Part shown: positions 12,603 through 19,984 of the stretch, one piece after another
How the letters are laid out: every line of letters begins with the position of its first letter
How positions within the stretch are numbered: position 1 is the stretch's first letter
Assembly (NCBI RefSeq): GCF_014892515.1
Contig: NZ_JADBGR010000054.1
Location: forward strand, 82,279 to 146,278
Origin: Myceligenerans pegani
GTDB taxonomy: Bacteria; Actinomycetota; Actinomycetes; Actinomycetales; Cellulomonadaceae
Direction: 5' to 3'
Length of the DNA: 64,000 bases
The notes under the pieces: model-generated
The model's input: the letters and a program-made list of their open reading frames with translations, nothing else
What the model was told of the DNA's origin: nothing
Database searches by the model: none
Position numbers and translations under genes: made by a program

Positions 12603-13019
12603 TCAGGCGAGCAGGCTGGGCTTCATGTCCTTGATCCGGCCCAGCAGGCCGTTCACGAAGGCCGGCGACTCGTCCGTCGACAGTCCCGCCGCCAGCTCGA
12701 CGGCCTCGTCCACGGCCACGGCGTCCGGCACGTCGTCGTTGAACAGCAGCTCCCACGTGCCGATGCGCAGCAGCGCCCGGTCGACGGCCGGCATGCGCTG
12801 CAGCGTCCAGCCGTGCGAGTACGTCTCCAGCGCCTCGTCGATGCGGTCCAGCCGCGCCAGCACCCCCTCGACGATCTCGACCGTGTACTGCGGCACGGGA
12901 GCCTCGGTGTACGGGGTCTCGACACGATCCGCCAGCAGCTTCGCGGGATCGATGTCCCGTTGCTCGGCCTCGAAGAGGATGTCGGCGGCGCGCTTGCGCG
13001 CCTTGGTCCGGGCGCCCAT
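12603..13019 (-). CDS. nusB: Transcription antitermination factor NusB
   Basis: RNA-binding partner of NusE (S10) in rRNA antitermination. The 138-aa all-helical product begins [19 protein letters not shown], the typical basic first helix. It contains D-R-A-L-L-R-I-G-T-W-E-L-L near residues 79-91 and A-V-D-E-A-V-E-L-A, followed by F-V-N-G-L-L-G-R-I. The ATG shares one base with the efp stop (TGATG), so the two are translationally coupled. The efp-nusB-pyr order is typical of actinobacteria. Confidence 0.95.
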   Translation of the reverse strand: MGARTKARKRAADILFEAEQRDIDPAKLLADRVETPYTEAPVPQYTVEIVEGVLARLDRIDEALETYSHGWTLQRMPAVDRALLRIGTWELLFNDDVPDAVAVDEAVELAAGLSTDESPAFVNGLLGRIKDMKPSLLA

Positions 13020-13582
13020 CAGTCGTTGACGCGTCCCAGGTAGTCGCGCGTGCGGGTGTCGACCTTGACCTTCGTGCCCTGCTCCAGGAACAGCGGGACC
13101 TGGATCTCGGCGCCGGTCTCCAGCGTGGCCGGCTTCGTCCCACCCGTGGAACGGTCGCCCTGCAGGCCCGGCTCCGTGTAGGTGATCTCCATCGTGACGG
13201 CCTGCGGCAGCTCGATGTACAGCGGCTGCCCGTCGTTGGTGGCGACCATGACCTGCATGCCCTCGAGCATGAAGTCCTTCGCGTCACCCACCGTCTCCGG
13301 GCTGATCGTGATCTGGTCGAACGTGTCGTTGTCCATGAACACGTAGTCCGTGCCGTCCATGTACAGGAACTGGTAGTCGCGACGGTCCACGTTCGCCGTC
13401 TCCACCTTGACGCCCGCGTTGAACGTCTTGTCGACAACCTTGCCGGACAGCACGTTCTTCATCTTGGTGCGGACGAACGCGCCACCCTTGCCCGGCTTGA
13501 CGTGCTGGAACTCGAGGATCGTCCAGAGCTGACCGTCGATGCGGAGCACGGTGCCGTTCTTGATGTCGTTCGAGGTTGCCAC
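13019..13582 (-). CDS. efp: Translation elongation factor P
   Basis: Rescues ribosomes stalled at polyproline by entering the E site. From GTG at 13582 the product is 187 aa, the usual size; AGGAAG about 6 nt upstream supports it over an in-frame start at 13618. The KOW-like domain I carries [12 protein letters not shown] at about residues 28-39, where the loop Lys corresponds to the modified position. Domains II and III follow, with F-M-D-N-D-T-F-D-Q and the C-terminal [12 protein letters not shown]. It is first gene of efp-nusB; the usual neighbours pepQ and aroQ have been separated by the accessory block that follows. Confidence 0.95.
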   Translation of the reverse strand: MATSNDIKNGTVLRIDGQLWTILEFQHVKPGKGGAFVRTKMKNVLSGKVVDKTFNAGVKVETANVDRRDYQFLYMDGTDYVFMDNDTFDQITISPETVGDAKDFMLEGMQVMVATNDGQPLYIELPQAVTMEITYTEPGLQGDRSTGGTKPATLETGAEIQVPLFLEQGTKVKVDTRTRDYLGRVND

Positions 13583-13706
13583 GTTCGTCTTCCTGTAGTT
13601 CGGATGCGGTCCGGACACGACGACACGACGTCGCGACCGATGAGTTCGGGAGTAGCGCCTCAGTCTAACGGGATCGAGCGGGCGTCCGCGCGGACCGGAT
13701 ACCGGT

Positions 13707-14210
13707 TCAGGCGAGCGGTCCGAGCACGAGTGTGATCGTGCCCGTCCCGATGAACCCGCACGCGGAGGCCCACACGAGCGAAGCGAGAGTGCCGATCACG
13801 AATCGCTCCGACGCGAGCGGCTGCGCGCGCAGTTCCGCGTAACGCCCCAGCCCTTTGATCGCGATGACCAGCGCAATGCCCGACGGATACCCCAGGAGCA
13901 ACGTGCCGGTGATCGCGAGCCGTTCGAGAAGCCCCATCCAGGCGCCGCCGCGCAGCGCTCTGATTGCGGACGGATCCATCGTTCCGGCATCGGGCTTCGG
14001 CACGCCCTCGCGGTCCGCAGAGGGGATCTGCTGGGCGACGACGATCGCGTCGTGCTTCGACCAGGGCAGATCGCCCTTCGACGCCTGCCGCAGCACCCAC
14101 GTCACCACCCACGATCCCACCACGGCGCTCAGAACGAGGACCACCAGCCAGATCCCGGCCACCGCGAACCACTGCCAGAGCGCCATACCGGTCGCCGTGT
14201 CCCAGCTCAC
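13707..14210 (-). CDS. Integral membrane protein coupled to the SatD-like gene
   Basis: A 167-aa protein I cannot assign to a named family. It has a strong N-terminal membrane helix (about residues 11-35). A polar cytoplasmic stretch with [15 protein letters not shown] follows, then a hydrophobic helix at about 93-117 and another at about 137-162. [14 protein letters not shown] near residue 133 looks like a conserved signature of small two-gene systems. Its start overlaps the stop of the SatD-like HTH gene by 4 bp, so the two are almost certainly one functional unit. Codon use is less GC-biased than in the flanking core genes, in keeping with acquisition. Confidence 0.7.
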   Translation of the reverse strand: MSWDTATGMALWQWFAVAGIWLVVLVLSAVVGSWVVTWVLRQASKGDLPWSKHDAIVVAQQIPSADREGVPKPDAGTMDPSAIRALRGGAWMGLLERLAITGTLLLGYPSGIALVIAIKGLGRYAELRAQPLASERFVIGTLASLVWASACGFIGTGTITLVLGPLA

Positions 14211-14845
14211 CCGGCTCCTTCCGTCGTACCGTCGTCAAGCGCCGCCAGGAGTCGTACCACGACCGGCAGCACAGCCTGCTCCTCATGCCACAGCGCGGTG
14301 CGTACCCGCTGACTCACCGCTTGCTCACTGATACCGAGCGCCGCCGCAGCATCCTTCTGCGCCGCGGACCGGCCCTCGGCCAGGAGCGACGCGAGCGTAT
14401 CGGTGATCTCCCAGCCCGCGGAAGTCCTCTTCGAGCGGATCGCGCCCAGAAGCCGTAACAACGCCTCGACCTCCTCGGCGCGGGCCGTGCCACCCTCGAC
14501 GGCGACCGAACTCCCCTTCGGCCGGGTCTTTGCCCGTTCCACAGCAGCCCGAGCACGCACGAACGCGTCACCGGAAGCTTCGCGCGACTCGGCCGGGAGC
14601 GGTTCATCGACCGCCCCCACTCCCAGCCCCACACTCCAGCCCTCGTCCCGAAGCAGTTCGAGCACGACGTCGACGACCAAGGCGGCATCGTCCAGGACGC
14701 CTTGGATCTCGTCGCCGACGGTTCGCCCGAACACCCGCACGACCCCGTCGCGCCCTCGCGTGACCTCGCCGATGAGCGCCAGCACCTGAGGCACGCGATC
14801 ACCGTGTCGCGTGCTCCCCCGCTGATCGACTGTCAGGACGTACAC
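14207..14845 (-). CDS. SatD-like protein with C-terminal HTH (possible cyclase-like fold)
   Basis: A 212-aa protein starting at GTG 14845. Residues 1-106 match the SatD family pattern: L-T-V-D7-Q-R-G-S-T near the start, G-R-T-V-G-D45-E-I-Q-G-V, G-L-G-V-G-A at 73-78 and S-G-D-A-F-V-R-A-R at 91-99. This spacing also recalls class III nucleotidyl cyclases (metal Asp in the first strand, a GD hairpin, a G-x-G-x-G strand), but the catalytic Asn/Arg register is not clean. Residues about 160-186 (K-D-A-A-A-A-L-G-I-S-E-Q-A-V-S-Q-R-V) form a helix-turn-helix. It overlaps the membrane gene by 4 bp and is divergent from the PycTM gene. GATACT 6 nt before the GTG may be a -10 for a leaderless transcript. 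Function unknown. Confidence 0.7.
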   Translation of the reverse strand: MYVLTVDQRGSTRHGDRVPQVLALIGEVTRGRDGVVRVFGRTVGDEIQGVLDDAALVVDVVLELLRDEGWSVGLGVGAVDEPLPAESREASGDAFVRARAAVERAKTRPKGSSVAVEGGTARAEEVEALLRLLGAIRSKRTSAGWEITDTLASLLAEGRSAAQKDAAAALGISEQAVSQRVRTALWHEEQAVLPVVVRLLAALDDGTTEGAG

Positions 14846-15025
14846 GAGTCCAGTATCTCACCTGTACTGTTGCGGATACACGCCAGAGCCTGGAGATCAA
14901 GCAATCAAGCCTGGAGACTAGATTTGCTACCTGGCAAAAGAATGCGCCGCCGCGTCGGACCGAGGCATACCGGCAACATCACGCCCCACGATGCGTGCAA
15001 CACGCCGGTCGAACCCGAGATCGTC
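14846..15025. promoter_or_regulatory. Divergent intergenic region with short repeats
   Basis: Shared promoter region of the SatD-like and PycTM genes. AGCCTGGAGA occurs twice (about 14887 and 14909) and ATCAAGC is repeated in tandem between them. This gives a compact repeat block that could bind the HTH of the SatD-like protein or simply be ribosome-binding-site duplication. GATACA (about 14875) and GATACT on the other strand are -10-like. In-frame alternatives for the PycTM start (TTG 14924 with GGAGA 6 nt upstream, ATG 14942) lie here. Confidence 0.35.
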
Positions 15026-15484
15026 ATGCTGCAAGAAGCACGCGAAGAGGTCCTCTCCGCCGATCAGAAGGCATCCGTGATCCTCGCCGTGCTCGGGATC
15101 GGCTCGGGCATCGTCCTCTCGGGCGTGGTCGAAGGAGCCTGGCAGCCCTCAGGCCTGCAGCCCTGGGCGCAGTACGTGTGGTGGGGCGGCATGGGCCTCG
15201 GGGCCCTCGCCGCCTACTTCGCGGGCTCCGCGCTCTGGCCCCGCTACCGACGAGCAGACGTGGCGGACGGGATCAGGTACTGGGGTCACGTCGCCGCGTT
15301 CGACTCCCTGCCAGAGCTCGAGGCCGCGCTCGACAGATCGAAGATCTCTCTCCGCCAGCGCACCCGCCATCAGCTCTGGCGACTCTCTCATGTCGTCGCG
15401 CGCAAGTACCTCCACGTGAGGCGCTCGATGGCCGCGGCTGCCGTGGCCGGCGCTCTCGCCGCCGTCGCCGTGCTCCTGGGCTGA
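15026..15484 (+). CDS. Pycsar-type membrane effector (PycTM/DUF5706-like)
   Basis: A 152-aa membrane protein resembling effectors of cyclic-pyrimidine antiphage (Pycsar) systems. An amphipathic helix carries L-S-A-D-Q-K-A-S at residues 10-17, the family's A-D-x-K-A signature. Membrane helices follow at about 18-35 and 50-70. A cytoplasmic part has R-Y-W-G-H-V-A-A-F (84-92) and L-W-R-L-S-H-V-V-A-R-K-Y-L-H-V-R near 117-132, then a last helix at 134-152. Known PycTM proteins bind cUMP/cCMP and damage the inner membrane. No canonical PycC cyclase is adjacent; the divergent SatD-like gene is the only candidate partner. The start is uncertain: ATG 14942 or TTG 14924 would add 28-34 residues. Confidence 0.7.
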   Translation: MLQEAREEVLSADQKASVILAVLGIGSGIVLSGVVEGAWQPSGLQPWAQYVWWGGMGLGALAAYFAGSALWPRYRRADVADGIRYWGHVAAFDSLPELEAALDRSKISLRQRTRHQLWRLSHVVARKYLHVRRSMAAAAVAGALAAVAVLLG

Positions 15485-15498
15485 TCCGCAGCAAACCC

Positions 15499-15529
15499 TT
15501 GACCTCGAGTCGGGTTGAGGTAGTGCGAT
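15499..15529 (+). promoter_or_regulatory. SoxR-type operator/promoter before the NAT gene
   Basis: A -35 TTGACC (15499-15504) runs into the 18-bp dyad CCTCGAGTCGGGTTGAGG (15503-15520). It matches the known SoxR box (CCTCAAGTTAACTTGAGG) at 13 of 18 positions, including both outer arms. With the 19-bp spacer typical of MerR/SoxR-activated promoters, the -10 would be TGCGAT (15524-15529), which is weak, as expected for an activator-dependent promoter. Transcription would begin near 15537, at the NAT ATG. A soxR gene lies about 2 kb away at 17626-18138. Confidence 0.6.
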
Positions 15530-15536
15530 GGTGGGC

Positions 15537-16454
15537 ATGATGACCGAACCCGCTCCGAAGCCCGTGAACCGCAGCATGACCGACGCCGGCGCCTGGCGCT
15601 CCGATCGACTTGACGTCGACGGCTACCTGGCACGACTGGGGATCCCGGCGCGGCCCCCCGGCCGGGCCGCGCTCGACGAGATCCACGAACGGCACGTGCG
15701 GACCTTCACGTTCGACAACGCCGACGTGCTCCTCCGGCAGCACCCCGGTGTCGACCTCGACGCCGTGCAGGAGAAGTTCGTCGGGCGCGGGCGGGGCGGG
15801 TACTGCTTCGAGCACTCGACGCTGCTGTCCGCGGCGCTCGAACAGCTCGGATACCGGGTGATCCGGCGGCTCGCGCGCGTCGGGGACCCGGCCGGCGGGC
15901 CGGTGGGCACGCGGACCCACCTCGTCGTCGAGGTCGTGCTGGACGGTGAGCGGCTGCTGTGCGACCCGGGCTTCGGGATGAGCATCGTGCGGCCCGTACC
16001 GCTGATCGACGGGCACGAGGAGGAGCAGGACGGCGAACGGTTCCGGGTCGTGCGCACCCACGAGGGCGACGTCGCCGCCTGGCAGCTCCAGCGGCTGCGC
16101 GGGCAGGGCTGGGAGGTGCAGCACACCACCGACGAGATCCCCGTGCACCCGGCGGACGTCGCGGACGGCCACCACGTCACGAGCACCTCGCCCGGATCGC
16201 ACTTCACCACGAGTCTGATCGTCGCGCGGCGCCTGCCGGACCGGCACGTGACGCTCACCTCCGACGGCGTGACGATCCGGCGCCCCGGCGCACCGACGGA
16301 GCACCAGGACGTCAGCCCAGGCGAGCTCCGTGAGTGGCTCGGCATCCTCGACCCGCACCTGTCCGCGGAGGAGACCGAACGCCTGCTCGCCTGGGCCGCC
16401 GAGCACCGCACGGTCTCGCAGCGGCCCGCCGGCCGGCCCACGACGGCAGGGTGA
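15537..16454 (+). CDS. nat: Arylamine N-acetyltransferase
   Basis: Moves acetyl from acetyl-CoA to arylamines or hydrazines through a Cys-His-Asp triad. All three are visible: Cys in R-G-R-G-G-Y-C-F-E-H-S, His in T-R-T-H-L-V-V-E-V and Asp in L-L-C-D-P-G-F-G. The N-terminal helical domain contains D-G-Y-L-A-R-L-G-I. Length is about 300 aa, typical of bacterial NATs. The start is placed at ATG 15537 because the predicted SoxR promoter ends there; 15528 lies inside the -10, and ATG 15573 (M-T-D-A-G-A-W) is also plausible. SoxR control would fit induction by redox-active aromatic compounds that the enzyme could acetylate. It ends at a shared terminator with convergent aroQ. Confidence 0.92.
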   Translation: MMTEPAPKPVNRSMTDAGAWRSDRLDVDGYLARLGIPARPPGRAALDEIHERHVRTFTFDNADVLLRQHPGVDLDAVQEKFVGRGRGGYCFEHSTLLSAALEQLGYRVIRRLARVGDPAGGPVGTRTHLVVEVVLDGERLLCDPGFGMSIVRPVPLIDGHEEEQDGERFRVVRTHEGDVAAWQLQRLRGQGWEVQHTTDEIPVHPADVADGHHVTSTSPGSHFTTSLIVARRLPDRHVTLTSDGVTIRRPGAPTEHQDVSPGELREWLGILDPHLSAEETERLLAWAAEHRTVSQRPAGRPTTAG

Positions 16455-16455
16455 C

Positions 16456-16475
16456 GGGCCGGCCCCAGCCGGCCC
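16456..16475. terminator. Bidirectional terminator between nat and aroQ
   Basis: GGGCCGGC (16456-16463) and GCCGGCCC (16468-16475) form a perfect 8-bp stem with a 4-nt loop. It starts immediately after the nat stop and lies 7 bp from the convergent aroQ stop, so it can end both transcripts. Confidence 0.55.
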
Positions 16476-16482
16476 ACGCGCC

Positions 16483-16935
16483 TCACTCGCCCCGGTCGAC
16501 CCGCGACGCCACCGCCTCCAGCGCCAGCCGGTATCCCTCGAAACCGAATCCGGCGATCGTGCCCGTGGCCACTCCCGCGACCACCGAGAGGTGACGGAAT
16601 GACTCGCGGGCCGCCGGATTGGACAGGTGCACCTCCACCAGCGTGAGGCCGGTACCGGTGACCTGCGCCGCGGCGTCCCGCATGCCGTAGCTGTAGTGCG
16701 TGAACGCCGCCGGGTTGAGCACGACGTGAGCCCGCGTGTCCACCGCCTCGTGCAGCCAGCCCAGGAGTGTCGCCTCGTCGTCGGTCTGCCGGACCTCCAC
16801 GTCGAGGCCCAGGTCACCGCCCCACTCCCCCGCGGCCTTCTCGAGGTCCGCCGGCGTGGCATGGCCGTAGATCTCCGGCTCCCGCACACCGAGCCGGCCG
16901 AGGTTGGGTCCGTTGAGGACGAGCACCCGTGTCAT
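16483..16935 (-). CDS. aroQ: 3-Dehydroquinate dehydratase, type II
   Basis: Third shikimate step, dehydroquinate to dehydroshikimate. The product is 150 aa from ATG 16935, where the family-typical V-L-V-L-N-G-P-N-L-G-R-L-G-V-R-E-P begins; the upstream in-frame extension has no family similarity. Catalytic features are the Tyr of E-I-Y-G (flexible loop), N-P-A-A-F-T-H-Y-S-Y near residue 76, and E-V-H-L-S-N-P-A-A-R-E-S-F-R near 101. It is separated from aroB/aroK/aroC/aroE, about 11 kb away, although these are clustered in many relatives. That is consistent with rearrangement at the accessory block. Confidence 0.95.
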   Translation of the reverse strand: MTRVLVLNGPNLGRLGVREPEIYGHATPADLEKAAGEWGGDLGLDVEVRQTDDEATLLGWLHEAVDTRAHVVLNPAAFTHYSYGMRDAAAQVTGTGLTLVEVHLSNPAARESFRHLSVVAGVATGTIAGFGFEGYRLALEAVASRVDRGE

Positions 16936-16984
16936 GGAGACGAGGGTAGGTGACCTCCGGAGTTCGGCGGGTCGTGGATCCATT

Positions 16985-16999
16985 GCTTGGCACACTTTT
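16985..16999. repeat. 15-bp repeated motif, copy 1
   Basis: GCTTGGCACACTTTT lies in the divergent region between aroQ and the phosphatase gene, in an unusually AT-rich patch. An identical copy is at 18165-18179, upstream of soxR. Read on the minus strand, both copies are upstream of minus-strand genes, about 50 nt before aroQ and 27 nt before soxR. Either a shared regulator site or a promoter element is possible. Confidence 0.45.
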
Positions 17000-17085
17000 A
17001 ATTCTCGGCGCACTCTCGGTGCCCGGGAACCGTGTCGCGCTGGACGCGCCGCCGAACGATCCGCGGCGTCCGCCACAATATCCCC

Positions 17086-17583
17086 GTGACCTACCGCGTG
17101 ATGACCGTCTGCACCGGGAACATCTGCCGCTCACCCATGGCCGAGATCGTGCTGCGGGACAGGTTCGAGGCGGCCGGGCTCGACGTCGTCGTCGACTCGA
17201 CCGGGGTGAGCGACGAGGAGCACGGCAACCCGATCGACCCCCGCGCCGCCGCCGCGCTCGCCGGGCGGGGTTACGCACGAGGGGACGGGCACGTCGCGCG
17301 CCAGGTCACGAGGGCCGACGTCGGCTCCCGCGACCTGATCCTCGCCATGACGCACCACCACGCCCGCCGCCTGGAGGTCCTCGACCCCCGTGCCGACGTG
17401 CGCCTCTACCGCGCCTTCGACCCCGCGGCGGCCGGGCTCGCGGGCCATCGGCTCGACATCGCCGACCCCTGGTTCGGCGGCCCGGCCGAGTTCGAGGACT
17501 GCCTCGACCAGATCGAGGCGGGCGCCGACGGCGTCGTCGCGCACGTGCAGGCCGGGCTGGTGCGCGCCGGCCGCACGGGATGA
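17086..17583 (+). CDS. Low-molecular-weight protein-tyrosine phosphatase
   Basis: Cytosolic LMW-PTP family phosphatase of 165 aa. The P-loop V-C-T-G-N-I-C-R-S (C-x5-R-S) is at residues 7-15, next to the N-terminus as the fold requires. The general acid is in D-I-A-D-P-W-F-G near residue 128. GTG at 17086 is preferred: CACAAT 6 nt upstream could be a -10 for a leaderless transcript, and the protein starts just before the P-loop strand. ATG at 17101 is an alternative. The natural substrate is unknown; the nearby Ser/Thr kinase is not a likely direct partner for a Tyr phosphatase. Confidence 0.92.
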   Translation: MTYRVMTVCTGNICRSPMAEIVLRDRFEAAGLDVVVDSTGVSDEEHGNPIDPRAAAALAGRGYARGDGHVARQVTRADVGSRDLILAMTHHHARRLEVLDPRADVRLYRAFDPAAAGLAGHRLDIADPWFGGPAEFEDCLDQIEAGADGVVAHVQAGLVRAGRTG

Positions 17584-17625
17584 CCGTCCGCTCCCGCGCC
17601 ACGCACCGCCGGAGCCGCCCGCGCC

Positions 17626-18138
17626 TCAGGCAGGCAGACCACCCGAGCCGTCGTCGTCCTCGACGCCGTCCACCAGCAGCCGGCGCGGACCCGTGCCCGT
17701 GCCGGAGAGCTCGTCGTGCGGGTTGTTCAGCGCGCACGTCCGCAGGGAGAGGCAGCCGCAGCCGATGCAGTCCGTGAGGGTGTCGCGCAGCCGCTCCATC
17801 TGCTCGATCCGGGCGTCCAGGTCCTCGCGCCACGCGCGCGACAGCCGGGCCCAGTCCTTCTTGGTGGGCGCCCGGTCCGCGGGCAGGGTCGCGAGGGCCT
17901 CGCCGATCCTCGTGAGCGGGATCCCCACCCGGCGCGAGGTCCGGATGAATGCCACCCGACGCAGCACGTCGCGCCGGTAGCGCCGCTGGTTGCCCCGGGT
18001 GCGGCGACTCGCAATCAGGCCCTGCCGCTCGTAGAAGTGCAGCGCCGAGACCGCCACGCCGGAACGCCGGGCCACCTCCCCCACCGTGAGCTCCGTGTGG
18101 TCCCAGGGCGGCGGCCCTCCGGAGCCGGGAGCTTCCAC
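17626..18138 (-). CDS. soxR: Redox-sensitive transcriptional activator SoxR
   Basis: MerR-family [2Fe-2S] sensor of redox-active compounds. The 170-aa product has the MerR winged HTH at residues about 17-85 (L-T-V-G-E-V-A-R-R-S-G-V-A-V-S-A-L-H-F-Y-E-R-Q-G-L), a dimerisation helix, and the diagnostic cluster motif C-I-G-C-G-C-L-S-L-R-T-C near residue 130. GTG at 18138 starts 5 bp after the stop of the upstream Ser/Thr kinase gene, so the two are probably cotranslated, although a copy of a 15-bp repeat just upstream could mark its own promoter. Actinobacterial SoxR regulates a few genes directly; the likely local target is nat, which has a matching operator. Confidence 0.93.
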   Translation of the reverse strand: MEAPGSGGPPPWDHTELTVGEVARRSGVAVSALHFYERQGLIASRRTRGNQRRYRRDVLRRVAFIRTSRRVGIPLTRIGEALATLPADRAPTKKDWARLSRAWREDLDARIEQMERLRDTLTDCIGCGCLSLRTCALNNPHDELSGTGTGPRRLLVDGVEDDDGSGGLPA

Positions 18139-18143
18139 GGCGG

Positions 18144-19823
18144 TCACCCTTCGTTCGATTCGCCGCTTGGCACACTTTTTTGCGAAGCGGCGGTGGACGC
18201 GGCGTCGCCGGCCGACGGGCCCGAGGACGCGCCGATCTCGCGCAGGCCCGCCCCGAGCGCGTGCCTGCCCTCGAAGGGCGTGACGCACGACGACGTCGAC
18301 GGCGCCGTCGCGCTCACGACCTGCTCGGCGCCGACCGAGATGGTGCAGCTGATCTCGCCCTCGGCGCCGCTCCCCGTCGCCCCGACCGCGAGCACGCTGT
18401 CGTCGACCGGGATCCGCCCGCGCCACGGCGTCTCGACGAGGAAGCCCTCCTCGTTGCCCACCTGGACCGTGTCGCCGCGGGCCGCACCGCCCCCGGACGG
18501 TGCGGGGCTCGAGGAGACACCGGGGTCGTCGCGCACCACCGTCGCCGCGTACCCGACGAGGACCTGCTCGCCCGGGGTCGCGGTGGTGATCTCGATCTCG
18601 ACGAACTGGTCCGGGCGCGGATCGGCGCCGAGATGCTCGCCCTCCATCGTGTACCAGCCGTCGGGCGCCACGGCGCCCGCACTCGGCGGGTTCGCGAGGC
18701 GGTCGTAGAGCGTCCACGCACCCACGGGCAGCAGGACACCGGCGAGACCCGCCGCGACGACCTTGAGCGCGGCGACCCCTCTCCCGCGCGACCGGCCGCC
18801 GGCCGGATCGATTCGTTCCCCGCCCGTGTACGGGCTGAGCTCCTCGGTCTCCTCCGCTTCGCTGCGGGCCTCCAGGGCCCGGACCGCCTTGGCCCGCGCG
18901 GCGATCATCGTGTTCATCGCCGGGGTGGTCTGCCAGGTGACGGGCCGGGCCGTGCGCCGGGTGATGCGCTCGACGATCTGCTGCGGCGTCGGGCGGGCCG
19001 CCGGATCCTTCGCGAGGCAGTCGCGGATCAGGAGCTTCAGCTCGGACGGCACGCCGTCGAGGTCCGGCTCGGTGTGCACCACCCGGTACGCGACGGACTC
19101 CGCCGGGCCGCCGCCGAACGGCGAGCTGCCCGTCGCGGCGTAGGCCAGCAGGCAGCCGAACGAGAAGACGTCGGACGCCGTGCCGGCCTCGTGCCCGCGC
19201 ACCTGCTCGGGCGACATGTACGACGCCGTCCCCAGCACCTGGCTGACGGACGTGAGCGCGGTGGCCTCCAGCGCCCGAGCGATGCCGAAGTCGATGATCC
19301 GCGGGCCGCCCGTGGTGAGCAGCACGTTGCCGGGCTTGAGGTCCCGGTGCACGAGCCCCGCGCCGTGGATCGTGGTGAGGCCCTCCGCGAGCCCGAGGCC
19401 GAGCGCGCGGAGGGTCGGGACGTCGAGCGGACCGGACTCACCGATCGCCTCGCGCAGCGACGGGCCGAGCACGAACGAGGTGGCCATCCACGGCTGGCGG
19501 GCGTGCGGGTCGGCGTAGACCAGCCCGGCGGTGTGACTCCCCGCCACCCGGCGCGCGGCGTCGACCTCCCGCGCGAACCGCTCCCGGAACTCCTGCTCGC
19601 CGGTCAGGTCGAGGCGGACCACCTTGACCGCGACCTTCTCGCCCTCCGGCGTCCGGCCGAGGTACACGGTCCCCATCCCGCCGGAGCCGAGCACCCCGAG
19701 CAGCCGGTACGGTCCGAGGTGGCGCGGATCCTCCGGACGCAGCGGCACGGCCGCGCCCGCGGACCCGGGGGCGCCGGGACTCGCCTCGATCGACACGCTG
19801 TGATTCCCCCTCACAGGTTTCAT
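18144..19823 (-). CDS. Membrane Ser/Thr protein kinase
   Basis: Hanks-type (PknB-like) kinase of 559 aa. The kinase domain spans about 38-305: glycine loop L-G-S-G-G-M-G-T-V-Y-L-G, invariant Lys in V-A-V-K-V-V, catalytic loop L-V-H-R-D-L-K-P-G-N, D-F-G-I-A-R, and activation end G-T-A-S-Y-M-S-P-E-Q. A juxtamembrane stretch precedes one membrane helix (about 352-370, V-V-A-A-G-L-A-G-V-L-L-P-V). An extracellular Ser/Gly-rich domain of about 180 aa with two Cys follows. It has no PASTA repeats, so the ligand is unknown. ATG 19823 has GGGAGA 7 nt upstream. The stop is 5 bp before soxR. Confidence 0.93.
   Translation of the reverse strand: MKPVRGNHSVSIEASPGAPGSAGAAVPLRPEDPRHLGPYRLLGVLGSGGMGTVYLGRTPEGEKVAVKVVRLDLTGEQEFRERFAREVDAARRVAGSHTAGLVYADPHARQPWMATSFVLGPSLREAIGESGPLDVPTLRALGLGLAEGLTTIHGAGLVHRDLKPGNVLLTTGGPRIIDFGIARALEATALTSVSQVLGTASYMSPEQVRGHEAGTASDVFSFGCLLAYAATGSSPFGGGPAESVAYRVVHTEPDLDGVPSELKLLIRDCLAKDPAARPTPQQIVERITRRTARPVTWQTTPAMNTMIAARAKAVRALEARSEAEETEELSPYTGGERIDPAGGRSRGRGVAALKVVAAGLAGVLLPVGAWTLYDRLANPPSAGAVAPDGWYTMEGEHLGADPRPDQFVEIEITTATPGEQVLVGYAATVVRDDPGVSSSPAPSGGGAARGDTVQVGNEEGFLVETPWRGRIPVDDSVLAVGATGSGAEGEISCTISVGAEQVVSATAPSTSSCVTPFEGRHALGAGLREIGASSGPSAGDAASTAASQKSVPSGESNEG
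18165..18179. repeat. 15-bp repeated motif, copy 2
   Basis: A second exact copy of GCTTGGCACACTTTT, extended here by one further T that copy 1 lacks. It is inside the last codons of the kinase gene and 27 nt upstream of the soxR start, so coding constraint and regulation overlap. Copy 1 is at 16985-16999. Confidence 0.45.
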
Positions 19824-19984
19824 CGGTTGGTCTCCCGGCGACGCGCGGGCGGCCCGCAGTGCTCGTGCGCGACGGCCTGGGGACGCGGGCCCCACCTGTC
19901 GCGCGCCCGATGCTACTGGGGCCGGTCTGGCAAGCGCGAATCCACCACGGCCTTGACGTGGGAACTCGACGGGGGAGGGTGCGC

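Noticed and set aside
14207..14845. Calling the SatD-like protein a genuine class III cyclase
   Set aside because: Two Asp positions and the glycine strand fit, but the catalytic Asn/Arg register does not, and SatD similarity explains the pattern equally well.
18175..18182. T-run as an intrinsic terminator
   Set aside because: No stem precedes it and it lies inside the kinase coding end.
17626..18717. Longer soxR with a 190-residue N-terminal extension
   Set aside because: The extension is the out-of-frame shadow of the kinase gene; MerR proteins begin just before the HTH.
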